Virus record (IMG/VR): IMGVR_UViG_3300042521_002124
Span: 1 to 31,667 of that record
DNA length: 31,667 nucleotides
Reading direction: 5' to 3' (one strand)
Source: a virus
Shown: positions 21,575 to 28,579 of the stretch, piece after piece
Position numbering within the stretch: the first letter of the stretch is position 1
How the letters are laid out: each line of letters starts with the position of its first letter
Position numbers and translations under genes: made by a program
Notes under the pieces: model-generated
The model's input: the letters and a program-made list of their open reading frames with translations, nothing else
What the model was told of the DNA's origin: nothing
The model's database searches: none

Positions 21575-24241
21575 CTTAACCAAACTACCAATTTGCTTTC
21601 TAAATGCTTCCACATCATTTAGACTTGTTAACCATGTTTTAGTATTACCGCTGTAGTAATGCCTGTCATCAAGTTGTTTAATCGGTTCATTTGAACCAGA
21701 TAGTTCTCTTAGTTCGCCAGACACGGCACGACTACCAACAATATACTTCAAAACGGGATTGTTGTCAAGTTCGGCTTTAATATCTTTTCTAACATCTTCC
21801 ATTTTGGCAAGATTATATTTCTTTGAAACATCTGGCTTAATAATAGCAATACACTCCTTCATCATATCTTCATTGTGAATATACATTCTACTCTGAATAT
21901 AAGATACTAAAGAATTGTACGCAATATTACTATTACGAACCTTCTGACTATCAAGACCATTGATCCCAATATCACTTAATAGTCTGGTCATATGACCAAA
22001 ATAATCGGCCGCCTTGAATCGCTTAATATCAAAAGAAGGACGATGAACAGTATCAACAAAGAACTCAATAATTAGACAATAATTGATAGCATCAACCAGT
22101 TTCTTATTACTAATATGTTTCTCATAGTCCAAACCAAAAATATTAAGCATATGAAAAGTAAATTGCTTTTCCAGAGTGCCATATCCATAGTAAGTGTCGC
22201 TATTCTTAGCAGAATAATTGTCCTGAGTTCTGCTAAATTCAACAATACCATTGTATTCTGACAACTTGCTCAGACTATCTTTGGCAACTCTTTTGAGTTG
22301 TTTCTTGAAGAAAGTATTAAAGTCGATCAGAGTATAACCCTGTTTCTTGAGTTTATCGACAAAAGCACTTTTGATAGCATAAATCTTATTAGATCCAAAC
22401 AAATCCTTGACTAGTGATGTTGCAGTAACATCGTTTATCATTAGGTTCAAATCAGAAATTGACGGATATTCATTAGAAGCACTAGCATAGCGAATGATTG
22501 GAACATAAATAATCTCATCACTATCTTCAAAAGCCTCCAATTCATCTTCTGTCAAAACCCTGAGACAAGGAGCGTCGTTATAAGGATTGCTAATTTTACC
22601 GCTATCCTTAGATTCTCCATAGATGAAAAATACATCTTGGTCGCTAACAGCACCATTAGAGGATCGACTACTTTGCTTACGAGGATTATTACTCTTAATC
22701 AAATCTTTGTAGTCAGAAACCTTCTTGATTTTGTCAGCACCAACATCAGCAATTAGACTATCAAAACCTTCATCTGCTTTGGTATGATCCTTAGTATCAA
22801 TCATTAGGTATGCAAAGCAATTATTATCATTGCAATATCTAGTAACGATCTTCTTTGCTGTTTCTTCTGTTTTAATATCGCAAACAAAGAATGACAGTTC
22901 TCCTGTCTTTTTCTGATTATTCCAATAATATTCGCCTTGACCAGTAAGAGTATTATGATGAATACTATTTGTCTGATAAACCATGCGACGAGAACGATAG
23001 CCAGCAGTACGATAATTAAAAACGTACATACTCTTTCCGGCAGGAATCTTATATTCTAGATCCTGTCCAGAATTAATATTGTGCTTCTTACCCTTGCTAT
23101 CAGTCCATTCAGCACCAACTCCCCAACCACCAGCAAGATCGTTAAGGGTATAATAAAGCGTAATTGCTTCTACCTTGGTTTTGGCGGCGGCGATTTTCTT
23201 ACTAAATTCTTCCTTCATCTCAAGATAAATCTCTTGAGTCTTTTCACGCAAGGTTCTGATTACATCTTTGGTATACTGCAAACCTTCTCTGGAAACGTCC
23301 ATTTCAAGTTCGCCAATACCAAAATCAAGTTCAAGATAAAGATTTTGATTAATAATTTCATTGACAAAACTTTTCCAACTGTCAATATCGGCCTTTTGAA
23401 AAGCACGATTCCAACGCTGAATAGCATCATTAGTGGTTTGCTTTTCATCACCAATAATCTGACTAGCCTTAACAGGATAGGCAATATTACCCATTAATGC
23501 AACAATGCCACTATCAATATGATGATGAACATTAGGATAATAATTAGTATCACTATTCAGACGGCAAACTCTCCAACCATCACCGCTCAAGATGATATTC
23601 TTATTGCTATATTTATGATCTTTTAGATTAGTTAGAACACCACCCTCGATAATAGGCTTCATCTTAAAGTAGTGGAAAATACGCATAGACTTGCTGCTAA
23701 ATTCGGCAAAGTCATACTGCTTTACAGCAAAACTAATCTCAAGACCATTAGGCTCATCGGTTTCGCTGACACTAAAAAGATTCAGAGTAGGAACACCACT
23801 ATCATCAATAGCGGCAACATAAGTATACTTTTGTCCGTTGTAATAAGAACTAGTAGTAAAACTCTTGGTATATGCAAACGGACTCTTAGAACCTAGACCA
23901 AGACAACCAACAAAATCGTTACTAGTATTCTTGTTACTAGCACCATAAGTTGTATACAGGTTCTCCATATCGGTCTGACTAAGACCAGTACCATAATCAC
24001 GCACTACAAAATTAGGATTACCAGCACTAGGCAACACCACCTTAAAAGGATTCTTATTGCCAGCAGCAATATGACTATCATAAGCATTGGTGGACAATTC
24101 ACGAACAACTGCCATCACCTTGTCAGAATAAAGAGAGTCTGACAAAATCTTAAACATTTTACTGGTTTGGGCGATAGTGAATCCTGCTTCGCTCTTAACA
24201 CCAGCACTATGAGTCTCAACCGTCCTGTCTGCCAACTTCAT
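21572..24241 (-). CDS. rIIA: rIIA-like GHKL-type ATPase
   Basis: An 889-residue protein. The N-terminal 230 residues are a GHKL ATPase: the N-box VVRELSTNAYDSH (45-57) with E48 and N52, the G1 box DYGTG (82-86), and the G2 box GCLGLGSKS (112-120). A gyrase/MutL-like transducer follows (about 240-350). The long C-terminal region is phage-specific. T4 rIIA (725 residues) works with rIIB. The ATG at 24241 follows GGAG at good spacing; an in-frame TTG lies inside that site. It is driven by a near-consensus sigma-70 promoter and has a more GC-ended codon use than most of the window, pointing to early, strong expression. Confidence 0.9.
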   Translation of the reverse strand: MKLADRTVETHSAGVKSEAGFTIAQTSKMFKILSDSLYSDKVMAVVRELSTNAYDSHIAAGNKNPFKVVLPSAGNPNFVVRDYGTGLSQTDMENLYTTYGASNKNTSNDFVGCLGLGSKSPFAYTKSFTTSSYYNGQKYTYVAAIDDSGVPTLNLFSVSETDEPNGLEISFAVKQYDFAEFSSKSMRIFHYFKMKPIIEGGVLTNLKDHKYSNKNIILSGDGWRVCRLNSDTNYYPNVHHHIDSGIVALMGNIAYPVKASQIIGDEKQTTNDAIQRWNRAFQKADIDSWKSFVNEIINQNLYLELDFGIGELEMDVSREGLQYTKDVIRTLREKTQEIYLEMKEEFSKKIAAAKTKVEAITLYYTLNDLAGGWGVGAEWTDSKGKKHNINSGQDLEYKIPAGKSMYVFNYRTAGYRSRRMVYQTNSIHHNTLTGQGEYYWNNQKKTGELSFFVCDIKTEETAKKIVTRYCNDNNCFAYLMIDTKDHTKADEGFDSLIADVGADKIKKVSDYKDLIKSNNPRKQSSRSSNGAVSDQDVFFIYGESKDSGKISNPYNDAPCLRVLTEDELEAFEDSDEIIYVPIIRYASASNEYPSISDLNLMINDVTATSLVKDLFGSNKIYAIKSAFVDKLKKQGYTLIDFNTFFKKQLKRVAKDSLSKLSEYNGIVEFSRTQDNYSAKNSDTYYGYGTLEKQFTFHMLNIFGLDYEKHISNKKLVDAINYCLIIEFFVDTVHRPSFDIKRFKAADYFGHMTRLLSDIGINGLDSQKVRNSNIAYNSLVSYIQSRMYIHNEDMMKECIAIIKPDVSKKYNLAKMEDVRKDIKAELDNNPVLKYIVGSRAVSGELRELSGSNEPIKQLDDRHYYSGNTKTWLTSLNDVEAFRKQIGSLVK

Positions 24242-24269
24242 TTTCTTCTCCAATATGTTTCGTTATCGA

Positions 24270-24311
24270 CCTGTGATTAGCGTATCATACCATACTGTTA
24301 TCGGTTGTCAA
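24270..24311 (-). promoter_or_regulatory. Strong sigma-70 promoter and leader motif for rIIA
   Basis: TTGACA (24311-24306), 16 bp, TATGAT (24289-24284), then ACGC and TAATCACAGG (24279-24270), where transcription should begin. The block from GTATGG through CACAGG is almost the same as in the ligase promoter. The rIIA ATG is 28 bases below. The -35 lies inside the 3' end of the preceding small membrane-protein gene. Confidence 0.85.
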
Positions 24312-24549
24312 GCCTCGCGTCTTTAGATTTTGTTGCAAGGTACGCACAATATATGGGCAATAATCCTAGCCAGCGAATAGGCGTAATAAGAGTTAATATC
24401 CACCATAATCCATAAATAGCACAAAATACAGATAATAATTGAATTATGATCTTTGGAAAAATATTTAGTTTATTTATTATTAGTAATAGTGGGCCAAATA
24501 AAATCATACCCAAAAATATTATTGTAACTAATAATGCTAAACTAGCCAT
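24298..24549 (-). CDS. Small two-helix membrane protein
   Basis: An 83-residue, very hydrophobic protein with two or three transmembrane stretches (about 3-26, 31-55 and a shorter 60-72), ending in a charged tail KSKDARLDNR. Start at ATG 24549, overlapping the upstream stop as TGATG; TTG just above is less likely. It lies directly above rIIA, whose -35 box falls within its last codons. Phage membrane proteins in such places may affect host envelope functions or lysis timing, but no holin features are clear. Confidence 0.6.
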   Translation of the reverse strand: MASLALLVTIIFLGMILFGPLLLIINKLNIFPKIIIQLLSVFCAIYGLWWILTLITPIRWLGLLPIYCAYLATKSKDARLDNR

Positions 24550-24860
24550 CAACTTTCATCTTCCTTATTACTCCATTCGTCATCTTCATCTGGCACCCAT
24601 GTTTGATCAGTATCGTAATCCTCATCAAATTCTTCTTCCTCTTCTAACATGATAGTAAAACTATTAAGAATTTCTAGCATCACATCAACTTTATAACTGA
24701 TATCTCTAACTTCTTTTTTAATCTCATTAATATCTTTGAGTAATTTATCCTGATCTTTTTTTAAGATACAAATATCTTTAGCGTTTTCTGTATCTTGCTT
24801 ATAAAGATCCTTATGAGATTGATCAATTTTTTTGTAGATATCATCAAAGTCTCGTGACAT
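24549..24860 (-). CDS. Coiled-coil protein with acidic tail
   Basis: A 103-residue protein. Residues 5-70 are a continuous amphipathic helix with heptad-like Leu/Ile spacing (LYKQD, ICILKKDQDKLLKDINEIKK, VRDISYKVDVMLEIL). The last 30 residues are almost all Glu and Asp. AAGGAG above the ATG. It is coupled by TGATG to the small membrane-protein gene. Probably an oligomeric adaptor; no family recognised. Confidence 0.6.
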   Translation of the reverse strand: MSRDFDDIYKKIDQSHKDLYKQDTENAKDICILKKDQDKLLKDINEIKKEVRDISYKVDVMLEILNSFTIMLEEEEEFDEDYDTDQTWVPDEDDEWSNKEDES

Positions 24861-24870
24861 AATAGACTCC

Positions 24871-25182
24871 TTATTTTAGTTTTTTGTACTCTTTTATGTC
24901 GCCATTTTGGATAATTTTAGTATCTTCATATGGAGCAGCAATTCTTCTATAGAATTCTTGTTTTATATTTTCTAATACACCAGTAATCATAGCAATCTTA
25001 TTATAGGATGGTTGTTCCATTAGTCCCGATATTATGCGAGAAAAACAGTAATTTATTCTGCCTAAATAAATACTAAAATCATGAGGATTTTTGAGTGAAT
25101 GTTTAATATCACGAATACAAACCGTTAATCGGTCAATACAATCATCTAATTCTGATCTATCATCTTCGCTTACATATGGCAT
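24871..25182 (-). CDS. Conserved small phage protein (DUF6899-like)
   Basis: A 103-residue helical protein: MPYVSEDDRSELDDCIDRL, then GRINYCFSRIISGLM and GVLENIKQEFYRRIAAPYED, ending KIIQNGDIKEYKKL. This 'MPY...INY...GvLe..k.EFYRR...PYEd.K...NGD' pattern recurs in many phages and some bacteria (I believe DUF6899) with no known role. AGGAGA precedes the start at 25182. It sits between the kinase-like and coiled-coil genes. Confidence 0.68.
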   Translation of the reverse strand: MPYVSEDDRSELDDCIDRLTVCIRDIKHSLKNPHDFSIYLGRINYCFSRIISGLMEQPSYNKIAMITGVLENIKQEFYRRIAAPYEDTKIIQNGDIKEYKKLK

Positions 25183-25191
25183 AATATTCTC

Positions 25192-25719
25192 CTAGCATTT
25201 ACAATCATATTTATAACAGTAACTACATTTTGGCCCAGGATCAACATTTCCCCAAGCATTAGCATTACCATCAAAACTCTCTTTCCCCGTATCAATACAA
25301 ACCAATTTTTTAGATCGTCCTCTTTTAACTAAGCCAACATTATACCAATGACAATCCCAAAATTTTAAACCTGTTTTTTCTTGAATTTCGTTTACTAATT
25401 CTTGAATATGATACATTTTGATAACACTGTTTGCTTTACAGGTTTTTGCGTATTCTGTTATAAAACCCCAATCACTGCTCTCATAAAATGTAACACCCTC
25501 TTCTTCTGCAAAATTTAATTTACAAACTTTGCTAAGTATTTTTGGAGCAAGATCGAATTTGGCTAACTTTTTTTGAATAGAATATGCTTCACTGGCTTTC
25601 TTTTTATTTCTAAACTCTTTGAATACTGAACCTTTGTGATTTTTAATAGGGTATACTTGACAGCATCCTCCTTCATCAAACCAATCACTATAATCAATTT
25701 CAAATTCAGTATTGATCAT
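25192..25719 (-). CDS. Protein-kinase-like fold protein
   Basis: A 175-residue compact protein with kinase landmarks in order: a glycine-rich turn DEGGCCQVYPI (15-25), the ATP-lysine candidate VFKEF (K34), a hinge FITEYAK (86-92), a catalytic loop WDCHWYNVGL (121-130) with D122 and N127 in HxDxxxxN-like spacing, and IDTG (142-145) in place of DFG. The lobes are much reduced. The C-terminus has a cysteine cluster (CSYCYKYDCKC, 165-175) that may bind zinc. Phage kinase-like proteins can modify host RNA polymerase, but the target here is unknown. It could also be a small-molecule kinase. It starts one base below the upstream stop. Confidence 0.65.
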   Translation of the reverse strand: MINTEFEIDYSDWFDEGGCCQVYPIKNHKGSVFKEFRNKKKASEAYSIQKKLAKFDLAPKILSKVCKLNFAEEEGVTFYESSDWGFITEYAKTCKANSVIKMYHIQELVNEIQEKTGLKFWDCHWYNVGLVKRGRSKKLVCIDTGKESFDGNANAWGNVDPGPKCSYCYKYDCKC

Positions 25720-25720
25720 T

Positions 25721-26047
25721 TTACTCTGTCGTTTCTATAATAGAATTACCCATAATAGATTCGGCAATGAATATTGCTTCTTTAAGATTAAATGTTTCAC
25801 TAATCTTCAGAGTATTTCGTGGAATATCTATCCAATAAGATCCGTATACTCCATAAAAAGAATCGCCTTTGTCTGGATTATGAAAAAGAAAATCTTCATA
25901 ACTATTGAATGAGTCCGTATACCATTCTCCGTTTTCGTCCTGTTTTTCATAAACAGTATCCACAATCAAAAATCTAAAATTAGGGTGTTTAGGATTCTTT
26001 GGACTGTGAACTACCCCGCGATAAAATTTATTTGGCAGAGAGACCAT
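25721..26047 (-). CDS. Hypothetical protein
   Basis: A 108-residue protein with many aromatic residues (KFYRGVVHSPKN, FRFLIVDTVYEKQ, SFYGVYGSYWIDIPRN), probably a small beta-rich domain, ending in a helix LKEAIFIAESIMG. AAAGGA lies seven bases above the ATG at 26047, supporting that start although it overlaps the upstream gene by 20 bases. No family recognised. Confidence 0.55.
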   Translation of the reverse strand: MVSLPNKFYRGVVHSPKNPKHPNFRFLIVDTVYEKQDENGEWYTDSFNSYEDFLFHNPDKGDSFYGVYGSYWIDIPRNTLKISETFNLKEAIFIAESIMGNSIIETTE

Positions 26048-26324
26048 AACTGTATCCTTTCCAATCTTCTTTTAAGAATTCTTGTTTATTAGAATATAGT
26101 GGTACAATAGTATCTTGATTTAAGTAAGGGTTATGATTAATATTTACGCCATATAAATCTAACCTATCATTAACTCGACCGTATGCCACAATCTTAAAAG
26201 AATTTATTTCTTTACGAAGTTTTTGTAATTCGTCTTTGGCGTTTTGAACGCAAAATAATTCTGGCAGTAATCCTTGTTCGCAACAAGATAATACATAATC
26301 CAGAGGATCGGAATGTTTATTCAT
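26028..26324 (-). CDS. Hypothetical protein after the tRNA
   Basis: A 98-residue protein starting MNKHSDPLDYVLSCCEQG. The frame is open further up, but those codons are the 3' half of the tRNA gene, so the start must be one of two ATGs at 26327/26324; TTAGG gives better spacing to the second. A helical first half is followed by YGRVNDRLDLYGVNINHNPY, a small strand-rich segment. No family recognised. It would be co-transcribed with the tRNA and released by tRNA 3' processing. Confidence 0.55.
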   Translation of the reverse strand: MNKHSDPLDYVLSCCEQGLLPELFCVQNAKDELQKLRKEINSFKIVAYGRVNDRLDLYGVNINHNPYLNQDTIVPLYSNKQEFLKEDWKGYSYGLSAK

Positions 26325-26341
26325 CATTATACCTAATATAG

Positions 26342-26414
26342 TAGGAGCGGTGGGAGTCGAACCCACACTGTACGGATTTTAAGTCCGTTGTCTCTGCCAT
26401 TGGACTACGCTCCC
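26342..26414 (-). tRNA. tRNA-Leu(UAA) by anticodon, with short variable loop
   Basis: A complete cloverleaf on the minus strand: acceptor GGGAGCG/CGCTCCT (first pair G-U), D-arm with GTC/GAC and GG in the loop, anticodon stem ACGGA/TCCGT with loop CTTAAAA (anticodon UAA, reads UUA), a 5-base variable loop ACAGT, and T-arm GTGGG-TTCGACT-CCCAC. Discriminator A; CCA not encoded. The anticodon says leucine, yet bacterial tRNA-Leu has a long variable arm, which is absent here. A sigma-70-like promoter lies 73 bases above. UUA is a much-used codon in this AT-rich genome. Confidence 0.9.
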
Positions 26415-26424
26415 ATAATAAAGT

Positions 26425-26499
26425 AACCGACTATAAAAATCGCTGACTTGAGGTTGATTATTTCGTGTGCCTCTGTCACTTAGATTCTTATAGCCGGTT
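26425..26499. repeat. Long imperfect inverted repeat between tRNA and promoter
   Basis: AACCGACTATAA (26425-26436) and TTATAGCCGGTT (26488-26499) pair over 12 positions with one G-U-type mismatch. Inside, TGAC/GTCA (26444/26475) and GAGG/CCTC (26450/26470) can extend the hairpin. The right arm contains the tRNA promoter -10 box, so the full hairpin would form only in read-through RNA or in DNA. There is no U-tract. No gene in this 96-base gap. Confidence 0.45.
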
Positions 26500-26514
26500 C
26501 TTTAAATATGTCAA
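26487..26514 (-). promoter_or_regulatory. Sigma-70-type promoter for the tRNA
   Basis: TTGACA (26514-26509), 16 bp, TATAAG (26492-26487) on the minus strand. The -35 overlaps the TGA stop of the helix-turn-helix gene. Transcription would start near 26480, giving about 65 bases of leader before the tRNA, then the small downstream genes. Confidence 0.6.
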
Positions 26515-26792
26515 CCGTTGTTGTGAGCCTTTAGGCGACGAACAACTTCTGCCATAGCCTCAACATTATCAACAGTCTTAACGGGCTTTGCACGTTCCAT
26601 AGCAGGCAATTCCTCTCCCTTCTTAGCGAGAGCAGCCTTGGTACGAGCGTAACGAGCAACTGTACTCGCAATCTTTTGGCCCGTCTTTTGTGCGATTTCA
26701 GCATAAGTCTTGCTGGAAAAAACCGCCTCAAGAAAAGCCTCATCAGAACAACGAATACGCTTCTGCTTCTCAACAACATTAACATCAGTCAT
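26511..26792 (-). CDS. Small helix-turn-helix-like DNA-binding protein
   Basis: A 93-residue basic protein. KRIRCSDEAFLEAVFSSKTY, then AEIAQKTGQKIASTVARYAR, has the look of a helix-turn-helix (a 'TYAEIAQKTG' helix and turn, then a recognition helix). The C-terminal KTVDNVEAMAEVVRRLK is a second conserved helix. The ATG at 26792 has a strong TTGGAGG; the frame above it is the untranslated leader. It is under a near-consensus early promoter and uses CGT/AAG codons, so it is likely an abundant early protein. It may be a transcription regulator or a small nucleoid-type protein. An inverted repeat at its transcription start could be its own operator. Confidence 0.65.
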   Translation of the reverse strand: MTDVNVVEKQKRIRCSDEAFLEAVFSSKTYAEIAQKTGQKIASTVARYARTKAALAKKGEELPAMERAKPVKTVDNVEAMAEVVRRLKAHNNG

Positions 26793-26827
26793 AATCAACC
26801 TCCAATTTATTAAACTAACCAATTTGT

Positions 26828-26863
26828 ATTGTGTCAGTCAAGCGACCGATCCCACAACACAAT
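26828..26863. promoter_or_regulatory. Inverted repeat at the start of the HTH-gene leader
   Basis: ATTGTGT (26828-26834) and ACACAAT (26857-26863) form 7-bp arms around 22 bases, right below the -10 box. In RNA it is a leader hairpin; in DNA it could be an operator covering the start point. No direct evidence for either. Confidence 0.4.
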
Positions 26864-26865
26864 CC

Positions 26866-26893
26866 ATTGTACACTACGTTATCGTCTTGTCAA
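26866..26893 (-). promoter_or_regulatory. Strong sigma-70 promoter for the HTH gene
   Basis: TTGACA (26893-26888), 16 bp, TACAAT (26871-26866). The spacer begins AGACGATA and ends GTAGTG, nearly the same as in the promoter of the glycosylase gene, so the two are copies of one early module. The leader to the ATG is about 65 bases. Confidence 0.85.
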
Positions 26894-26926
26894 CACGCTG
26901 AACTTTATTTTTCGTTTCCTTAGAAT

Positions 26927-27094
26927 TTAATATACGATATATTCTTCTCTATGTTCTACCTTGTCTATTTTTTCTTTAAGTACTTGATTTTCTTTTTCTA
27001 AGATATCAATAGTATCTACTGCTTCTTTTAGTTGTTGACTGAGATGATATACCTTGTTATATAATTCTTCTGAAATATAATTTTTCATTATCAT
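26927..27094 (-). CDS. Small coiled-coil protein (55 residues)
   Basis: An ATG at 27094 with GGAGA six bases above opens a 55-codon frame ending in TAA at 26927. The protein (MIMKNYISEELYNKVYHLSQ at the start, then LKEAVDTIDILEKENQVLKE) is one long amphipathic helix with a leucine/isoleucine heptad, a leucine-zipper type dimer. The good ribosome site and coiled-coil content argue it is real. It fills most of an otherwise empty 305-base stretch above the HTH gene promoter. Role unknown. Confidence 0.65.
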   Translation of the reverse strand: MIMKNYISEELYNKVYHLSQQLKEAVDTIDILEKENQVLKEKIDKVEHREEYIVY

Positions 27095-27127
27095 AATAAT
27101 TCTCCACTAAATTAGTAGGATATAATA

Positions 27128-27430
27128 TTATATACCCCTAATAAAATTATCCATATCAATATTATCTAGAGATAAATTATTATTTTCTGTACTTTTAGTT
27201 ACATTATTAATACTTAAATTCGTACATATTTTTTGCATATTTGTTAATGAGTCTATTGTAGTGGATATAAATAGTAATGTATTTTGTACGTTTTCTTGAT
27301 AAGCATTTTTTTCTGTTCTGTCTCTATTTAAAAGCCCCATAACTTGAGTAATAATATCTGGTTTTTCCCCATACTTATATACTAGTCTTTTGGCTATCCA
27401 CAATAGAAATTCTTTATCTGATTCTGTCAT
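27128..27430 (-). CDS. Small hypothetical protein
   Basis: A 100-residue, mostly helical protein. MTESDKEFLLWIAKRLVYKY at the start is a plausible small helical domain; the C-terminal 30 residues are rich in Asn, Ser and Asp (NNLSLDNIDMDNFI) and probably flexible. The start overlaps the upstream stop as ATGA. No motif or family recognised. Confidence 0.58.
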   Translation of the reverse strand: MTESDKEFLLWIAKRLVYKYGEKPDIITQVMGLLNRDRTEKNAYQENVQNTLLFISTTIDSLTNMQKICTNLSINNVTKSTENNNLSLDNIDMDNFIRGI

Positions 27431-27708
27431 AAACTATTGATAAACGCTTTTAATTCATCTATTTGTGTTCTATGTAAAATAATTTGATCAGTATATGGTT
27501 TACCATATTTAAGTATTTGATAAATATATCTGAATTTTTGCCATAATGACATTCTTGATGTGACCAATGAACTAAATACTGATAGTTCGATCATTTGAAA
27601 TATGGCATCGTAATCAATAACCAAAACTTCACTATGACAATCACAACGTATGAATAAAGTACGATAATTATTTAGTTTTTGGTCTTTTTTTACCAAAGAT
27701 TCGCTCAT
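27427..27708 (-). CDS. Conserved small hypothetical protein
   Basis: A 93-residue protein: FIRCDCHSEVLVIDYD (about 19-34), then SLVTSRMSLWQKFRYIYQIL and KYGKPYTDQIIL. This 'CxCHSEvLxxdYD ... MSlwqKxRyixxxLkxGkPyxDxiiL' pattern recurs in phages and bacteria without known function. The Cys/His cluster could bind a metal. GGGA lies above the ATG. The first 41 bases overlap the 36-codon gene above, in another frame. Coupled to the next gene by ATGA. Confidence 0.68.
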   Translation of the reverse strand: MSESLVKKDQKLNNYRTLFIRCDCHSEVLVIDYDAIFQMIELSVFSSLVTSRMSLWQKFRYIYQILKYGKPYTDQIILHRTQIDELKAFINSL

Positions 27709-27778
27709 AGTTTTTATCCCATGTTTTTTGGTCTACGCTTTTGGGTCTTTGTTTTGAACCTTTACCGTTTTGACTCAT
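27668..27778 (-). CDS. Very small conserved phage protein (36 residues)
   Basis: The ATG at 27778 directly follows the glycosylase stop and has GGAG at good spacing. The frame ends at 27668. The product begins MSQNGKGSKQRPKSVD and ends NYERIFGKKRPKTK, a tiny basic protein type (MxxNGKGsxxRP...IFGKK) that I recognise from many phages, with no known function. It overlaps the next gene by 41 bases. Basic content suggests nucleic-acid binding. Confidence 0.7.
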   Translation of the reverse strand: MSQNGKGSKQRPKSVDQKTWDKNYERIFGKKRPKTK

Positions 27779-28483
27779 TTAATTCTCCAGAACAAAACTC
27801 CAGTATCTACTATCTTCTTTCTTTTGCAAGTTATCCCAGTACAAGCAACGAGCAATATATGATGGAATTTTGTGCTTACCACAATTGACCATCCAATGAC
27901 GCTCCATCTTTTTATAAAGGTTCGTACCTGTCTTGCTTTTATTATACTTGAGTGTTTCCATATCGTAAAGCCTGAGTTGATGAACATCGCCACACAATAC
28001 TCTGGCCTCATTAGGATGAATCATTTCCAAAGCAAAACTAACTTTAGCCAATCCAATACCACTAATTTTATTCACAATAGAATCACGCTTCTTAACATGA
28101 CCCTTTTTCGTGGTAAAATAGAAATCTTTGGGATTAGTCCAAAACTTTGTAGCAAAGTCCCAAATATATTTGGTGCGATTATTATGTAGACCAACACCGC
28201 TCTTATGGAGTTTTTCTCTCAGAACATTCTCGTCATCAATCCACTCATCAAAGTTTTTAATAGCGTTATATCCTGCACAATTACCCTTCCATGTAGTATG
28301 AACACTGCAATATGCAAAAAGATAGCGACGAAAAATATCTTCAACATTCTGAGGACGAACACTTTCCCAATATTCCTTATATGCTACAACCTTATCTTTT
28401 GGAAATGTAGAGAAGAAAATATCGGCTTTACTCTTGCTCATTTCAACAGTATTATTTTCGGAAACAGTGTTCAGAACAATCAT
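27779..28483 (-). CDS. HhH-GPD DNA glycosylase-like protein
   Basis: A 234-residue helical protein of the endonuclease III/OGG superfamily. The helix-hairpin-helix is at about 139-154 (VNKISGIGLAKVSFALEMIH), followed by VLCGDVHQLR with the catalytic-type Asp (about D166). The position of the EndoIII/OGG lysine (GVGRK/GVGTK) is Ala here, with Lys one residue later, so it may be a monofunctional glycosylase without lyase action. There is no iron-sulfur cysteine cluster. It may excise a damaged or foreign base. ATG at 28483 after TTGGAGA. It is preceded by a strong early promoter and has GC-ended codon use. Confidence 0.75.
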   Translation of the reverse strand: MIVLNTVSENNTVEMSKSKADIFFSTFPKDKVVAYKEYWESVRPQNVEDIFRRYLFAYCSVHTTWKGNCAGYNAIKNFDEWIDDENVLREKLHKSGVGLHNNRTKYIWDFATKFWTNPKDFYFTTKKGHVKKRDSIVNKISGIGLAKVSFALEMIHPNEARVLCGDVHQLRLYDMETLKYNKSKTGTNLYKKMERHWMVNCGKHKIPSYIARCLYWDNLQKKEDSRYWSFVLEN

Positions 28484-28502
28484 GGTTTTCTCCAATGGGT
28501 AT

Positions 28503-28537
28503 GCTGTGATTTTACACTACTGGTATCGTCTTGTCAA
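28503..28537 (-). promoter_or_regulatory. Strong sigma-70 promoter for the glycosylase gene
   Basis: TTGACA (28537-28532), 17 bp, TAAAAT (28514-28509), with TCACAG overlapping the -10 end. The spacer starts AGACGATA and ends AGTAGTG like the HTH-gene promoter. The ATG is 25 bases below the -10. The gap to the next gene upstream (28,538-28,579) holds no terminator that I can see. Confidence 0.8.
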
Positions 28538-28579
28538 GAGCGATCTCTTTAGTGTTAGTTCTCAACCAATTTGATATTT

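Noticed and set aside
21171-21656. Plus-strand open frame of 161 codons
   Set aside because: Antisense to rIIB and the end of rIIA, both strongly supported; no recognisable protein and no promoter.
23081-23497. Plus-strand open frame of 138 codons
   Set aside because: Antisense to rIIA with no ribosome site; low-complexity hydrophobic product.
27775-28011. Second minus-strand frame of 78 codons
   Set aside because: Lies inside the glycosylase gene in another frame; no start signal and no conserved pattern.
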